Shown here one piece after another: positions 9,442 to 20,764 of a stretch of DNA of 64,000 nt (the first letter of the stretch is position 1; the number at the start of each line of letters is the position of its first letter). Location of the stretch: the NCBI GenBank assembly GCA_019279435.1, contig JAAALK010000286.1, positions 36,269,712-36,333,711 on the forward strand, read 5' to 3'. The translations under genes were made by a program, and so were the position numbers. Source of the stretch: Zizania palustris. Its lineage: Eukaryota > Streptophyta > Magnoliopsida > Poales > Poaceae. The notes under the pieces are model-generated. The model ran no database searches. It was not told where the DNA came from and saw only the letters and a program-made list of their open reading frames with translations.

Positions 9442-11441
9442 TGTTGGACCAGAAACGGCGACCAGAGGGGGGTTGAATGAGAGCTTTTAAAAACTTGGGC
9501 TAAAAACAGCCTTCGGTTTTAATTCTGTCTACTGCGGAACAGGCTTCGAACACCAACCTTCGAAGGTCTGGTTCGGAGGTATTTGACAGCTCCGAACACA
9601 GGCTTCGCAAGGAGTAAAAGTCCGAAGCCAAGAATACTTCGCTCCACCCACAACCCCGAAAACAACTCTGCTAAGTCAGTGCAAGCTCCGCACACAGGGT
9701 GCTTCGAGCAGGCTTCGCACTTCACCCTTTGCAAGAGTGGACTATCCTCTGAGGACTTCGACCTAATACTTAGCGACAGCAACTGGTGCTAGGCTTCGTA
9801 CTGCGAAGGTCTAAACGCACACTATGTGGACTTCACTAAGGGCTTCGACATGAGAAGCAAAACGGGCTTCGATCAGGGCTTCGCTAGTAAGCAGCGAGGT
9901 CTAGCCTCTTGTTACACAGCAAACGCACACTGAAAAGCACACTTCGCACAAGACACACTTCGCCTAGACAGGCTTCGATGCACTACTACTAGCGAGGTAT
10001 GCAAACAAGCTCAAGCAGAAAAATGAACACAGAAGCAGGGCTTCGCTGCTTGAACAAGGAACACTAAAAATGAACTCACTGGATGAATACAGAGTGATGG
10101 CTAGTACAGGAGCTCAACAGTGAATGCTCAAAGTGTTAAATGTTACCTGCCCAGCCCCCATATTTATAGCCACAATTCACCCAAGTGAATTGACTACTTT
10201 ACCCCTAGGGTTTACATTGGTTTTGTCTCTACAGAACAGAGGGGTACAAAAGGTAGTCAACTTTATTCTGGAGGCTTCTCTGTCAGCTTTGCAGAGGGGA
10301 CATCGTCAGCTTTTTGCAGAGCAGACAATGTCAGGCTTTGCAGTCTTTGACCTTTCTGAAGCCCCCTTCGCACGCGAGGGGTGCGGTAGCTTCGGCGAGA
10401 AGCCTTGAGCCTGACGGCCTTCGCTTCACCGAAGATAGCCTCCGATACAGTGACGGTTTTGAGCCGAAGCCATCAAAGCCCTTGGGCCTTCGCACCACCA
10501 CCTCCGGAGTGGACCACCACGGCTTCACAGCTTCTCCCAGCTCGAACTCCGTCAGTCCGTGTACCGAAGCCATGCATGGCCGAAGTACCACAAGTCATCC
10601 TCACTCTGGAGCTAGCCTCGCTCTGAAGCCTGCTTCACTCCGAAGCCCCACCTTCGGACTACCACCCTTCGAAGTCCCTCCTTCGTCCAAGGCCTCCGCA
10701 TGAAGCATTCCATGAGCACATCATCGCAGTGTCTCTCCCCAAGCACACTCCTCGACGAGCCTCACCCGGACCATGCCTTCGATGCACCTCGACTTCTGAG
10801 ACCTTCATCGGGTACCTTCGAGTGTCTCCCTCCGGAGCACAACTCGAACACCTTGCATCTGCTGAGGACTTGATCCACCATACTCCGAAGTGACCCCATC
10901 CGGAGTACCCTTCGAAGTGCCTCGACTCCGAGGACTTTATCTTGGAGTACCTTCACCCGGATCCACGCTCCGCACTTACTGTCTTCTCCTGGTGCACCTC
11001 GACCCGAGGTCCGACCTAGACCCCTTCGCAGCCACCGTGACGGAGCTCCCCGCTCCCCTGGCATCAAGCCTCCCGCTTGACCCAGGTTCACCTACTACGA
11101 ACCGTCCGTCGCCTCCGAAGTCCCCTGCGCACCACAGACAAACAGACAAGTGTATCCAGTACTCCGGAGACCTCTCCGGGTTAGCAACCTTCGGCACACA
11201 CTCCGGTGTACCGCCCAAAGTACCGAGACCTTTGGTACAAACCTAGTCATCGTGTACTGTCGGACCCCTCCGACAGGCACACTCCGCTGCAACAGCTGCA
11301 GCAACCAAGTCCACGTGAAACCACCTTCGAACACCTTCGGAGATCCAATCTCCGAACCCCTTCGGAGGTACCCCTTCGAACCAGAGGTTAAACACAATCA
11401 ATCACTCATCATAGACTCCGAAACCAACCCTTGGTTTCTCA
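9442..11441 (-). repeat. 3' LTR of the Sirevirus (2000 bp)
   Basis: The + strand reads TGTTGGACCAGAAACGG...TTGGTTTCTCA; on the minus strand it starts TGAGAAACC. A TATA box (minus TATAAATA) is at 10161-10168. It is dense in CTTCGGAG/CTCCGAAG and CTTCGAAG words. It differs from the 5' LTR by an estimated 2-4%. Confidence 0.9.
10161..10168 (-). promoter_or_regulatory. TATA box, Sirevirus 3' LTR
   Basis: The minus strand reads GGCTATAAATATGGGGGC. The same box lies in the 5' LTR at 26109-26116, where it would drive the element. Confidence 0.6.
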
Positions 11442-12535
11442 ATCTCCCCCTTGATGAGTGCATTGACAACCAAATTCAAGTTCAAGAAAATTTAAAGACT
11501 TTCAGCACACAAGTGACGATTAAAAACTCAGAAACGAGCCAGATCATGTCACTTGACAAAAGAATTTTCCTCCCCCTTTTCAACAGAGTAAAAGCCCCTT
11601 CGGCAAATCTCCCCTTTTTCAAGATAAAAACTCAAATTTCTCCCCCTTTGGCAATGCAAGCATCAAGGAGCATGTAAAAAGATGCATTGCTTGGAAATGA
11701 GCAGAATTGCAAAGACATATAAAACAAAAATATGCCAACAGTAATACCAATGATCATGTGCTCAGCTCAATTTAACATTCTCTAAAAACATGATGACTAC
11801 ATGTGATTTTATCAGTTTGAAATAAAAGCATCACCACTCAATCAAGGTACCTAGACAAGTGAAAGCAAGGACTGCGCAAAGCTAGTCAATTTCTACTTAA
11901 AACAGACAATTCCAGTTCAAATGGAGCAATGAAAGCAAACTTGATGATCAGATGAAGTTTGTTGTTCTTTTTATAATGCCAGGGGTTATTTGTTTGTCCA
12001 CCTTATACTTTCCAATCAGGCCAAGCCTAGGCAGAAAGCCATCAGAAGCTTAAGGCAATGATTTTGGCAGACACTACACTATTCCAGTTCAGACCAATGT
12101 GCAATGGTAAGTAGTCTAGAATAGAGTAGTGCGACAAAACAAACCCACCTGGATCTTTTACTTTGAAGCATGCAAATCATGGATTTTTGGAATTGTGATT
12201 AAGTGAACAAATTGTTTAGCACTTTATGAATATCCATGAAGATGTAGAACAATTTTTCAAGTTGCAATGTTTAGCATCCAAAGAAAAGTGTCTTGCTATC
12301 AAGCAGATAAAAGATAGCTAAAGCAATCCTGCCTATACATGCTAGATACAAGATTGAGCAGTGAGCATTATTTGAGTTTGAAAAGAAAACATCATGCACA
12401 TTAATGTTTTAGAAAAATTAAAAAGAGCTGAGCTATCATGATTTATGAATTAATAACAGGCATATAAATGCAAAAGATGTAAATGCAATTTCACACATGA
12501 TGAGCACATGCAAGAAAATTAAAGCCTGCTCCCCC
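11442..12535 (-). other. Sirevirus pol-to-LTR region with repeated polypurine tracts
   Basis: About 1.1 kb without a credible gene. On the minus strand it carries several AAGGGGGAG/AAAGGGGGAG tracts (complements at about 11442-11452, 11571-11580, 11608-11616, 11639-11648 and 12527-12537). The tract touching the LTR is the functional primer candidate. Repeated tracts upstream of the 3' LTR are a known feature of Sireviruses. Confidence 0.65.
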
Positions 12536-13343
12536 TCACAAAATGCCGTAAGGGTGAAAAATACCAAGTTCCCCACGCAAGTAGGCAAATCGAGAAGCAT
12601 CGAGGGGTTTTGTGAAAATATCGGCTAGCTGGTGTTGGGTATCAACATATTGAAGTTCAATATCACCCTTCTCATTATGATCTCTGAGAAAATGATATCG
12701 CACATCAATGTGTTTGGTTCTGGAGTGCTGAACCGGGTTGTTTGCAATACAAATAGCACTAGTGTTATCACAGAAAAGTGGAACACTCTTATAATCTAAC
12801 CCAAAATCCCGCAAAGTAGAAACCATCCACAAAATCTGAGAGCAACAGCTAGCTGCAGCAACATATTCGGCCTCAACCGTCGATTGTGCAACACTAGACT
12901 ATTTGCGGGAAGACCAGCAAACCAGTGATGTACCCAGAAAATGACAAGTACTAGAGGTACTCTTCCTATCAATCCTACACCCAGCAAAATCCGCATCGGA
13001 ATAACCTCGAAGACACAAAGAGGAAGACGCTGAATACCATATGCCGAACTCAAGGGTATGTTTGAGATACCTCAGGATGCGCTTTACCGCTTGGCGGTGT
13101 GAAGCTCGTGGTGAAGCCTGAAAACGAGTGCACAGACACACTGCGAAGTGTATGTCCAGCCTCGTAGCAGTCAAGTAGAGGAGGGAGCCGATCATGCTTC
13201 GGAACTCCTTCTGATCTACGGCTTCTCCATCTTCGTCAGCATCCAATGCTATAGATGTAGCCATTGGAGTGGCGAGGGGCTTCACATCGGCCATGTCGAA
13301 TTTCTTTAGCAGGTTCTTGGTGTACTTCGTTTGGTGGACGAAG
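12536..13343 (-). pseudogene. Sirevirus pol C-terminus: end of reverse transcriptase and RNase H
   Basis: It resumes in frame at HQTKYTKNLLKKFDM after the CRM-like insertion and reads through PLATPM, SLLYLT, ILRYLKHT and YSDADFAG (first RNase H aspartate motif). After WSSRK comes an in-frame TAG (12899-12901), then VEAEYVAAASCCSQ, the SVPLFCDNTSAI motif, HIDVRYHFLRD and LADIFTKPLD, ending at 12536. These are all canonical Copia RNase H motifs. Apart from the insertion, the TAG is the only break seen in this part. Confidence 0.85.
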
Positions 13344-14271
13344 TAATGGACCCGACGGGTACGGGGGAGCCCGATCTTTCGATTAGAGATTGAGGATGTG
13401 GTGAATTTGGTGGAGGCCGACGTTGGCTGCCCGACTACCACAACCAAGATGGTGTGGCGCCTTGAGCGACAGGTACATCGTCTCCTGATAACTACGATTT
13501 GGGGGTGGAGATCGACGTTGTGCTACCCGACTACAACAACCACAAGGATGCTGCGCCTTAGCGATAGTTACACCGACTCCGGTTGTTGCTGCTCTTGCCG
13601 TGCCAAGAACAGCCTTGAACCTGCAAGCAATCGAAGAACAAGCAAGAACAAGATGACAAGCAAACACTCACGGATGTGATAGAAGTTGGAGTTTTGATTC
13701 AAGTAATCGGGCGGTCTAGCCGACACGCGCGTTACAAGGAAGTAGCAGCAGCTATCTTACATCAAACAAAACCCGAGTTCTTTTGTGGCTACCACTTGCT
13801 TTTAAAGGGAAAATTAGAAACTCAGGATGGAGTCACGAGCGTTCTTCGGCCGTTTTTGGACGTTTCATCTATCCTCTGCCATTGATTCTTGATCCGTTGG
13901 AAAGCAGACGAAGAGACCTTTCCAACAAGTATTTATTTGCATTAAACAACCTTGGGAGTTGAAAGATATGCTCCATTTAATATTGGATTTCTGCAGTTAC
14001 AAGAGTCCCTTCGGGTGCACGAATATTTATTGCATTGTTGCCTTCTCCACTCCTAACTGGTTCAGTTCCTAAGCACTTAAGGATAATAAAGTCATCACAA
14101 GACTTTAATAGTACCCCATTGGAAAAATAATTAACTTGAACAGCTAGGAACGAGTTCACCAGATAATTAAGTTCACGTGCACGGGCGCGTGTCATTGGTC
14201 CTTGCTTAGGTGTAAGCGGTGAAGTGTTGGCTACTGTTGTGGTTGTATCAATGGCAGCGATGTCCTCATCA
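13344..14271 (-). repeat. 3' LTR of the CRM-like element (928 bp)
   Basis: The minus strand reads TGATGAGGACATCGCTGCC...GGGTCCATTA. Ends are TG...TA rather than TG...CA, and both LTRs share this. The first 98 codons' worth of this LTR encode the tail of the polyprotein, down to the stop at 13977. A possible TATA-like TTTAAAAG (minus) is at 13799-13806. Confidence 0.9.
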
Positions 14272-17200
14272 TCCTCCCCTTCTTGCAACAGAGTCGTCCT
14301 CGACTCGAACGTGTCCTCCTCACGCAAGTATGGTTTCAAATCTGCAATGTTAAAAGAGGGACTAACCCCGAAATCTGCAGGCAACTCAATTTTATATGCA
14401 TTATCATTTATTTTTTGAAGCACTTTGAAGGGTCCAGCAGCTTGTGGTAGTAATTTAGACTTTCTTAAATCCGGAAATCTATCCTTTCTCAAATGAACCC
14501 AAACTAAATCACCAAGTTCAAAAGTAACATGCTTTCTACCCTTGCTACCGGCTTGTTGATACTTAGCATTCATGGCCTCAATGTTTGCCTTAGTTTGCTC
14601 ATGCATCTTAAGAATCAGTTCAGCACGGCGAGAAGCATCGAAATTCATTTTTTCTGAAGGTGGAATGGCCATAAGATAAATGGGAGCACGAGGGACAAAA
14701 CCATACACAATCTCAAAAGGGCATAATTTAGTAGTCGAATGCAGCGAACGATTGTAAGCAAATTCAATATGAGGCAAACATTCTTCCCACAATTTGATAT
14801 TATGTTTCAGAACAGCCCTAAGCATGGTAGATAAACTACGGTTTACAACTTCTGTTTGTCCATCAGTTTGAGGATGACAAGTAGTAGAAAAGAGTAATTT
14901 AGTTCCCAATTTAGCCCATAAGGTTTTCCAAAAATGACTAAGAAATTTGGCATCCCGATCTGACACAATAGTGTTTGGTACCCCATGCAAACGAACAACT
15001 TCACGAAAGAACAAATCAGCGATATGGGTAGCATCATCAGTTTTGTGACATGGTATGAAGTGTGCCATTTTAGAAAACCTGTCCACAACAACAAAAATAC
15101 TATCCCTCCCCTTCTTTGTTCTAGGCAGTCCTAAAACAAAGTCCATAGAAATATCCTCCCATGGAGCACTAGGAACAAGGAGAGGCATGTACAAACCATG
15201 TGGATTAAGACGGGACTTAGATTTTTGACAGGTGGTGCAGCGAGCAACAAACCGCTCCACATCCCTTCTCATCTTTGGCCAATAGAAATGGCTTGCTAGG
15301 ATGTCTTCTGTCTTCTTCACACCAAAGTGCCCCATCAACCCACCGCCATGTGCTTCCTGCAATAGTAACAGACGCACAAAACTAGCTGGAATGCATAATT
15401 TGTTAGCCCGAAACACGAAGCCATCAGTGAGAACAAACTTGTTCCATGTTCTCCCTTCTTTACATTGCAGCAACACATCTTTGAAATCATCATCAAAAGC
15501 ATATTGTTCTTTAATTGTTTCATAGCCAAAGATCTTAAAATCAAGTTGGGATAACATAGTATAACGGCGAGACAAGGCATCTGCAATGACATTATCTTTT
15601 CCTTTCTTATGTTTGATGACATAAGGAAAGGACTCAATAAATTCTACCCACTTGGCATGTCGACGGTTCAGATTGGTTTGGCTCCTAATGTGCTTCAAAG
15701 ATTCATGATCAGAATGTATAACAAATTCTTTAGGCCATAAATAATGTTGCCATGTTTCAAAAGTTCGAACTAGAGCATATAATTCTTTATCATAAGTGGA
15801 ATAGTTCAAACTAGGCCCATTCAGTTTCTCACTAAAATAAGCAATAGGCTTTCCTTCTTGCAATAAGACACCTCCCAACCCAATACCACTAGCATCACAT
15901 TCTAATTCAAAAGTCTTATTGAAATCTGGTAATTGGAGAAGGGGTGTATGAGTTAACCTATCCTTCAAAGTGTTAAATGCAACCTCTTGCGCCTTCCCCC
16001 AGGTGAACGGAGCACCCTTCTTTGTAAGCTCGTGCTGTGGGCCTGCTATGGTGCTGAAGTCCTTCACAAATCGGCGATAGAATCCAGCAAGCCCGAGAAA
16101 GCTTCGGACTTGCGTGACCATGGTAGGAATCGGCCAACTGTGTATTGCCTCCACCTTGGCTTGATCAACTTCAATTTCCTGTGGTGTCACAACATAGCCA
16201 AGAAAAGAGACTCTATCTGTGCAAAAGGTGCACTTGTCAATGTTACCAAATAAGCGTGCATTGCGTAAAGCATTAAAAACAGCACGTAAATGTTCAAGAT
16301 GTTCTTCTAGAGATGTGCTATAGATCAAGATGTCATCAAAGTAAACTACCACAAATCTCCCAATGAAAGCACGTAAAACTTCATTCATTAATCTCATGAA
16401 AGTGCTAGGTGCATTAGTGAGGCCAAAAGGCATGACCAACCACTCATACAAACCAAACTTGGTTTTAAACGCTGTTTTCCATTCATCTCCTAGCTTCATG
16501 CGAATTTGGTGGTATCCACTACGCAAATCAATTTTAGAGAAAATCATCGAGCCACTAAGTTCATCAAGCATATCATCTAACCTAGGGATAGGATGACGAT
16601 ATCTGATGGTAATGTTATTAATTGCTCGGCAATCTACACACATGCGCCATGATCCATCTTTCTTTGGAACCAACAGAACAGGAACAGAGCAAGGACTAAG
16701 GGACTCACGCACATAACCTTTGTCGAGTAATTCCTGAACTTGTCGCTGAATCTCCTTGGTCTCTTCCGGGTTGGTCCTGTATGGCGCTCGATTTGGCAAG
16801 GAAGCCCCAGGGATGAGGTCAATCTGATGCTCAATACCTCTGATTGGTGGTAGCCCGGGTGGCACTTCTTGTGGGAACACATCAGCATATTCCTGCAAAA
16901 GATTAGTGACAGTAGGAGGCAAAGTAGATGGTATGTCGTGAAGTGAGAACAAAGCTTCTTTGCAAACAAACACATAGCAGATCATGGCGTCATCATTTAA
17001 TTCAAGTAAATCAGATTTTGAAGCAAGGAAACAAGCACTTTTCAATTTTATGTCATTTTTTCCAACATGAGCAGATTTAGATTTGTCATTCGTAGGTTGA
17101 ACCGATCCGTTCACAACACCACTGTCATTTTGAGCAGATTTCTTGTTTTTCTCCTTGCAAGCTCTAGCAACTTCATCCCTCAAAATAGCATCGGGGGACA

Positions 17201-19016
17201 TAGGGTGCAAAACAAGCTTCTTCTCATTATGCATGAAAGAATATTGATTTGATTTACCATGATGCAATGTATCCTTATAAAATTGCCAAGGTCTACCAAA
17301 TAACATAGAGCAAGCTTGCATAGGTACCACATCACAATCAATGTAATCATGGTATGAACCAATTGTAAATTCCACTCGGACCATACGTGTTACCTTAAGC
17401 TTACCACTATCATTGAACCATTGGATGTAGTAGGGATGTGGGTGTGGAAGTGTTTTCATCCCAAGTTTTGCTACCATGGTGGCACTCGCCAAGTTGTTGC
17501 AGCTTCCTCCATCAATAATAATGCGACACGATCGTTCCAAAACTACACACTTTGTTTGGAACAGATTGTGTCGCTGGTTCTGTTCAGCTTGAATCATTTG
17601 TGCACTCAAGATACGCCTTACAACAAGACTCTCGTAGTGTTCAGCATGTTCAGCCCCAATGTGTTCTTCATCATCATTATTATTTCCTGCATCTTGGGCA
17701 GCAAGCATGGCATATGTTTCATCATCTAAATCACTAGCTGATGAATACTCACCATTTTCTCGTACGATCAGCACACGCTTGCTTGGACAGTCTCTTTGTA
17801 TGTGCCCAAATCCTTTGCATCGAAGACATTGGATGTCCTTCATTCTCCCAGTGGAAGCGACAGAAGAAGAAGTGTTGGCTGCAGCTTGGGTGGATCCTTT
17901 TGCTGTCTCGGTAGTACGGACAGGTGCTGATTTTGATGTAATTGTGGACTGCCGATTGGAAGCATCTCTCTGAAAATCATGTTTAGGGCCCGCGGCACTT
18001 GTGCGGGGCTGCCACGAAGTAGTCCGACCTGCAGGAGTGTTATTTATTGTGCGGCGTCCCTGCACTTCCCTTTCAGCCTTACAAGCAAGATGAAATAATC
18101 GAGTGACATTAGTGTACTCCTTGTAAGCCAATATATCCTGAATTTCTCTAGTTAAACCACCCATGAATCGAGCCATCGCAGCCTCTTCATTTTCAACTAG
18201 ACCACATCTCATCATGCCTATTTGTAGTTCTTGATAGTACTCCTCAACCGATTTGTTGCCTTGCCTAAGCTATTGTAATTTATGCAACAAGTCTCGAGCA
18301 TGATAGGAAGGAACAAAATGACTACGCATGATTCTTTTTAAAGCATTCCAAGTTTGTGGTACAATAGCTGGATTTTTAGTTTGATACTCATGCCACCAAA
18401 CAGAAGCAAAGTCAGTGAATTCACTAGTGGCAGCTCTAACCTTTTTATCATTAGGAAATTCATGGCATGCAAATTTTTGATCTACCGATAGCTCCCAAGT
18501 CAGATATGCATCAGGATCATATTTCCCATCAAAAGATGGTATGGAGAATTTAATCCTGCGTAGGGAATCATCGTTGTCACGTACCTCACGTCGTGGAGCT
18601 CGGCCAACCATACCGTGATAGTTGCGACGTGGTTGCCGTCTATACCTGAAAGATCCATCATCAAGCTCGGTATCCGCTGAATACTCTAGCTCATCATATC
18701 TTGCGGTGCTAGCAATGGAGGTATGCCTGTCATCATCACGGTGTTCCCTCTCTCCGAGCCCAGCTTGTTCCATCCTCTCTAATCGCACATTGATTGCTGC
18801 AAGAGAGGTGTTAATAGCCCCAGCTGTTCTCTCTAATGTGGTCAGCTGGTTGTTGGCAAGAATCTGCGCCGCCTCTAATTGACCAATGCGCTCATTGGTG
18901 ACTTGAACATCCTCATTGAGGGCTTCCGTGTGCAACCTTAGTTGGCGTTCAAAATGTTGAATGATGCCCCTCGTACGTGGTAAATGTGGAAGCGTCTCAC
19001 TCGCATCAGCTGACAT
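13977..19016 (-). pseudogene. gag-pol of the CRM-like element, one nonsense codon
   Basis: One frame of 1680 codons, interrupted only by TAG at 18270-18272. N-terminus (ATG 19014-19016): a coiled-coil-like stretch (ERIGQLEAAQILANNQLTTL) and the retrotransposon gag domain (SIPSFDGKYDPDAYLTWE). After the TAG: gag end, CCHC zinc knuckle CLRCKGFGHIQRDC, protease IIDGGSCNNLAS, reverse transcriptase with YFDDILIYS, RNase H (FELECDASGIGLGG), integrase with the HHCC finger and DRDAKFLSHFW, then a C-terminal tail with GPMTRARARELNYLVNSFL. The last 98 residues are encoded within the 3' LTR. The tail has no chromodomain and may be the CR-type motif thought to direct CRM elements to centromeres (inference). 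Confidence 0.9.
14272..14285 (-). other. Polypurine tract, CRM-like element
   Basis: The minus strand reads CAAGAAGGGGAGGA immediately before the LTR start TGATGAGG. It lies inside the coding frame (EEGED), so it is both primer and codons. Confidence 0.7.
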
Positions 19017-19819
19017 GGTTAGTACAAAAGAAGTACAAAAGCAAGCAGATTAAACCTAGCAGTTGCTAGGAGATGGTAGGACACAGACACTTTCTCACTA
19101 GCAAGAAATCAAGATCTTGCAAGTTCTACCACACAATACAGGAGGCATCGGCAAACAGCAAGAACAACAACAAACGGTGACTGCCAGCACAACCCGGTGG
19201 TGTTGTAGATAATTTTGTGGAGCTGTAGGTGGCTGCTTAAAACAATTGCACAAAGGAACAGCTAGTACCACGTTAGTCACAACAAGTTGAATAAACGTTC
19301 CGCGATGGTACTGTGCTGGTCCTAGTCCAAACCGTGATAGAGACGTGAGCCGTCACCCAAATGTAATCACCAAAATGCTCAAAACAGCAAGCTGAATTTC
19401 GAAACTTTGAAGCAAAGGTCACACAAAATGTCTTTCTTTTTTTTTACTTGGAATTTTTATATAGAAAATTGAATTAGTGCGCCTTTTTTTGTTTTTTTTG
19501 GCCTATGCCTTGTTTCTTGCTGATCTGTGCGGCTTTTGTTTTGCACTTGCCTTTTTCTCTCTTTGTAACTTCAGGTAGAGAATGAAAATGGAGATAGAAC
19601 AAGGTGCACGAACTCAAAACTCTAGCGGTAAAAACTTAGGACCAGCAACTCGACACAAAGAAGTAACCGTGAATTCAACAAGCCGAGAGCTAAGTAGCAA
19701 AGCAAAGGCACAAAATGTTTTTTGGGATTTTCAGATCGAAACTTATCTTTGGGCAAAAGTGGACTGTAGGAAAAACAAAGAACAAAGGAGAAGGAGATCT
19801 CTCACCGATCAACCTGAAA
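19017..19819 (-). other. 5' leader of the CRM-like element
   Basis: About 800 bp between primer-binding site and gag ATG, without a credible ORF. It contains poly-T runs on the + strand (19435-19500). It would carry leader and packaging functions, but no specific motif is recognised. Confidence 0.5.
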
Positions 19820-19829
19820 TCTGATACCA
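19820..19829 (-). promoter_or_regulatory. Primer-binding site, CRM-like element
   Basis: The minus strand reads TGGTATCAGA two bases after the LTR end, complementary to the 3' end of initiator methionine tRNA. Confidence 0.75.
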
Positions 19830-19831
19830 CT

Positions 19832-20759
19832 TAATGGACCCGACGGGTACGGGGGAGCCCGATCTTTCGATGAGAGATGGAGGATGTGGTGAATTTGGTG
19901 GAGGCCGACGTTGGCTGCCCGACTACCACAACCAAGATGGTGTGGCGCCTTGAGCGACAGGTACACCGTCTCCTGATAACTATGATTTGGGGGTGGAGAT
20001 CGACGTTGTGCTACCCGACTACAAGAACCACAAGGATGCTGCGCCTTAGCGATAGTTACACCGACTCCAGTTGTTGCTGCTCTTGCCGTGCCAAGAACAA
20101 CCTTGAACCTGCAAGCAATCGAAGAACAAGCAAGAACAAGATGACAAGCAAACACTCACGGATGTGATAGAAGTTGGAGTTTTGATTCAAGTAATCGGGC
20201 GGTCTAGCCGACATGCGCGTTACAAGGAAGTAGCAGCAGCTATCTTACATCAAACAAAACCCGAGTTCTTTTGTGGCTACCACTTGCTTTTAAAGGGAAA
20301 ACTAGAAACTCAGGATGGAGTCACGAGCGTTCTTCGGCAGTTTTTGGACGTTTCATCTGTCCTCTGCCATTGATTCTTGATCTGTTGGAAAGCAGACGAA
20401 GAGACCTTTCCAACAAGTATTTATTTGCATTAAACAACCTTGGGAGTTGAAAGATATGCTCCATTTAATCTTGGATTTCTGCAGTTACAAGAGTCCCTTC
20501 GGGTGCACGAATATTTATTGCATTGTTGCCTTCTCCACTCCTAGCTGGTTCAGTTCCTAAGCACTTAAGGATAATAAAGTCATCACAAGACTTTAATAGT
20601 ACCCCATTGGAAAAATAATTAACTTGAACAGCTAGGAACGAGTTCACCAGATAATTAAGTTCACGTGCACGGGCGCGTGTCATTGGTCCTTGCTTAGGTG
20701 TAAGCGGTGAAGTGTTGGCTGCTGTTGTGGTTGTATCAATGGCAGCGATGTCCTCATCA
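19832..20759 (-). repeat. 5' LTR of the CRM-like element (928 bp)
   Basis: Same length and ends as 13344-14271, with about 15 substitutions and no indels by eye. It begins next to the CGAAG duplication at 20760-20764. It carries a copy of the polyprotein-tail codons. Confidence 0.9.
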
Positions 20760-20764
20760 CGAAG

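Larger units (their letters stand above)
13344..20759 (-). mobile_element. CRM-like Gypsy chromovirus (7416 bp)
   Basis: Complete minus-strand element: two 928-bp LTRs, target duplication CGAAG (13339-13343 and 20760-20764), primer-binding site TGGTATCAGA (19820-19829), gag-pol and polypurine tract (14272-14285). The LTRs start TGATGAGGACATC and the pol ORF runs into the 3' LTR, as in grass centromeric (CRM) elements; no chromodomain is evident. LTRs differ at about 15 of 928 sites. With a commonly used grass rate of 1.3e-8 per site per year, that would be roughly 0.6 million years. CRM membership is inferred from these traits, not proven. Confidence 0.85.
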
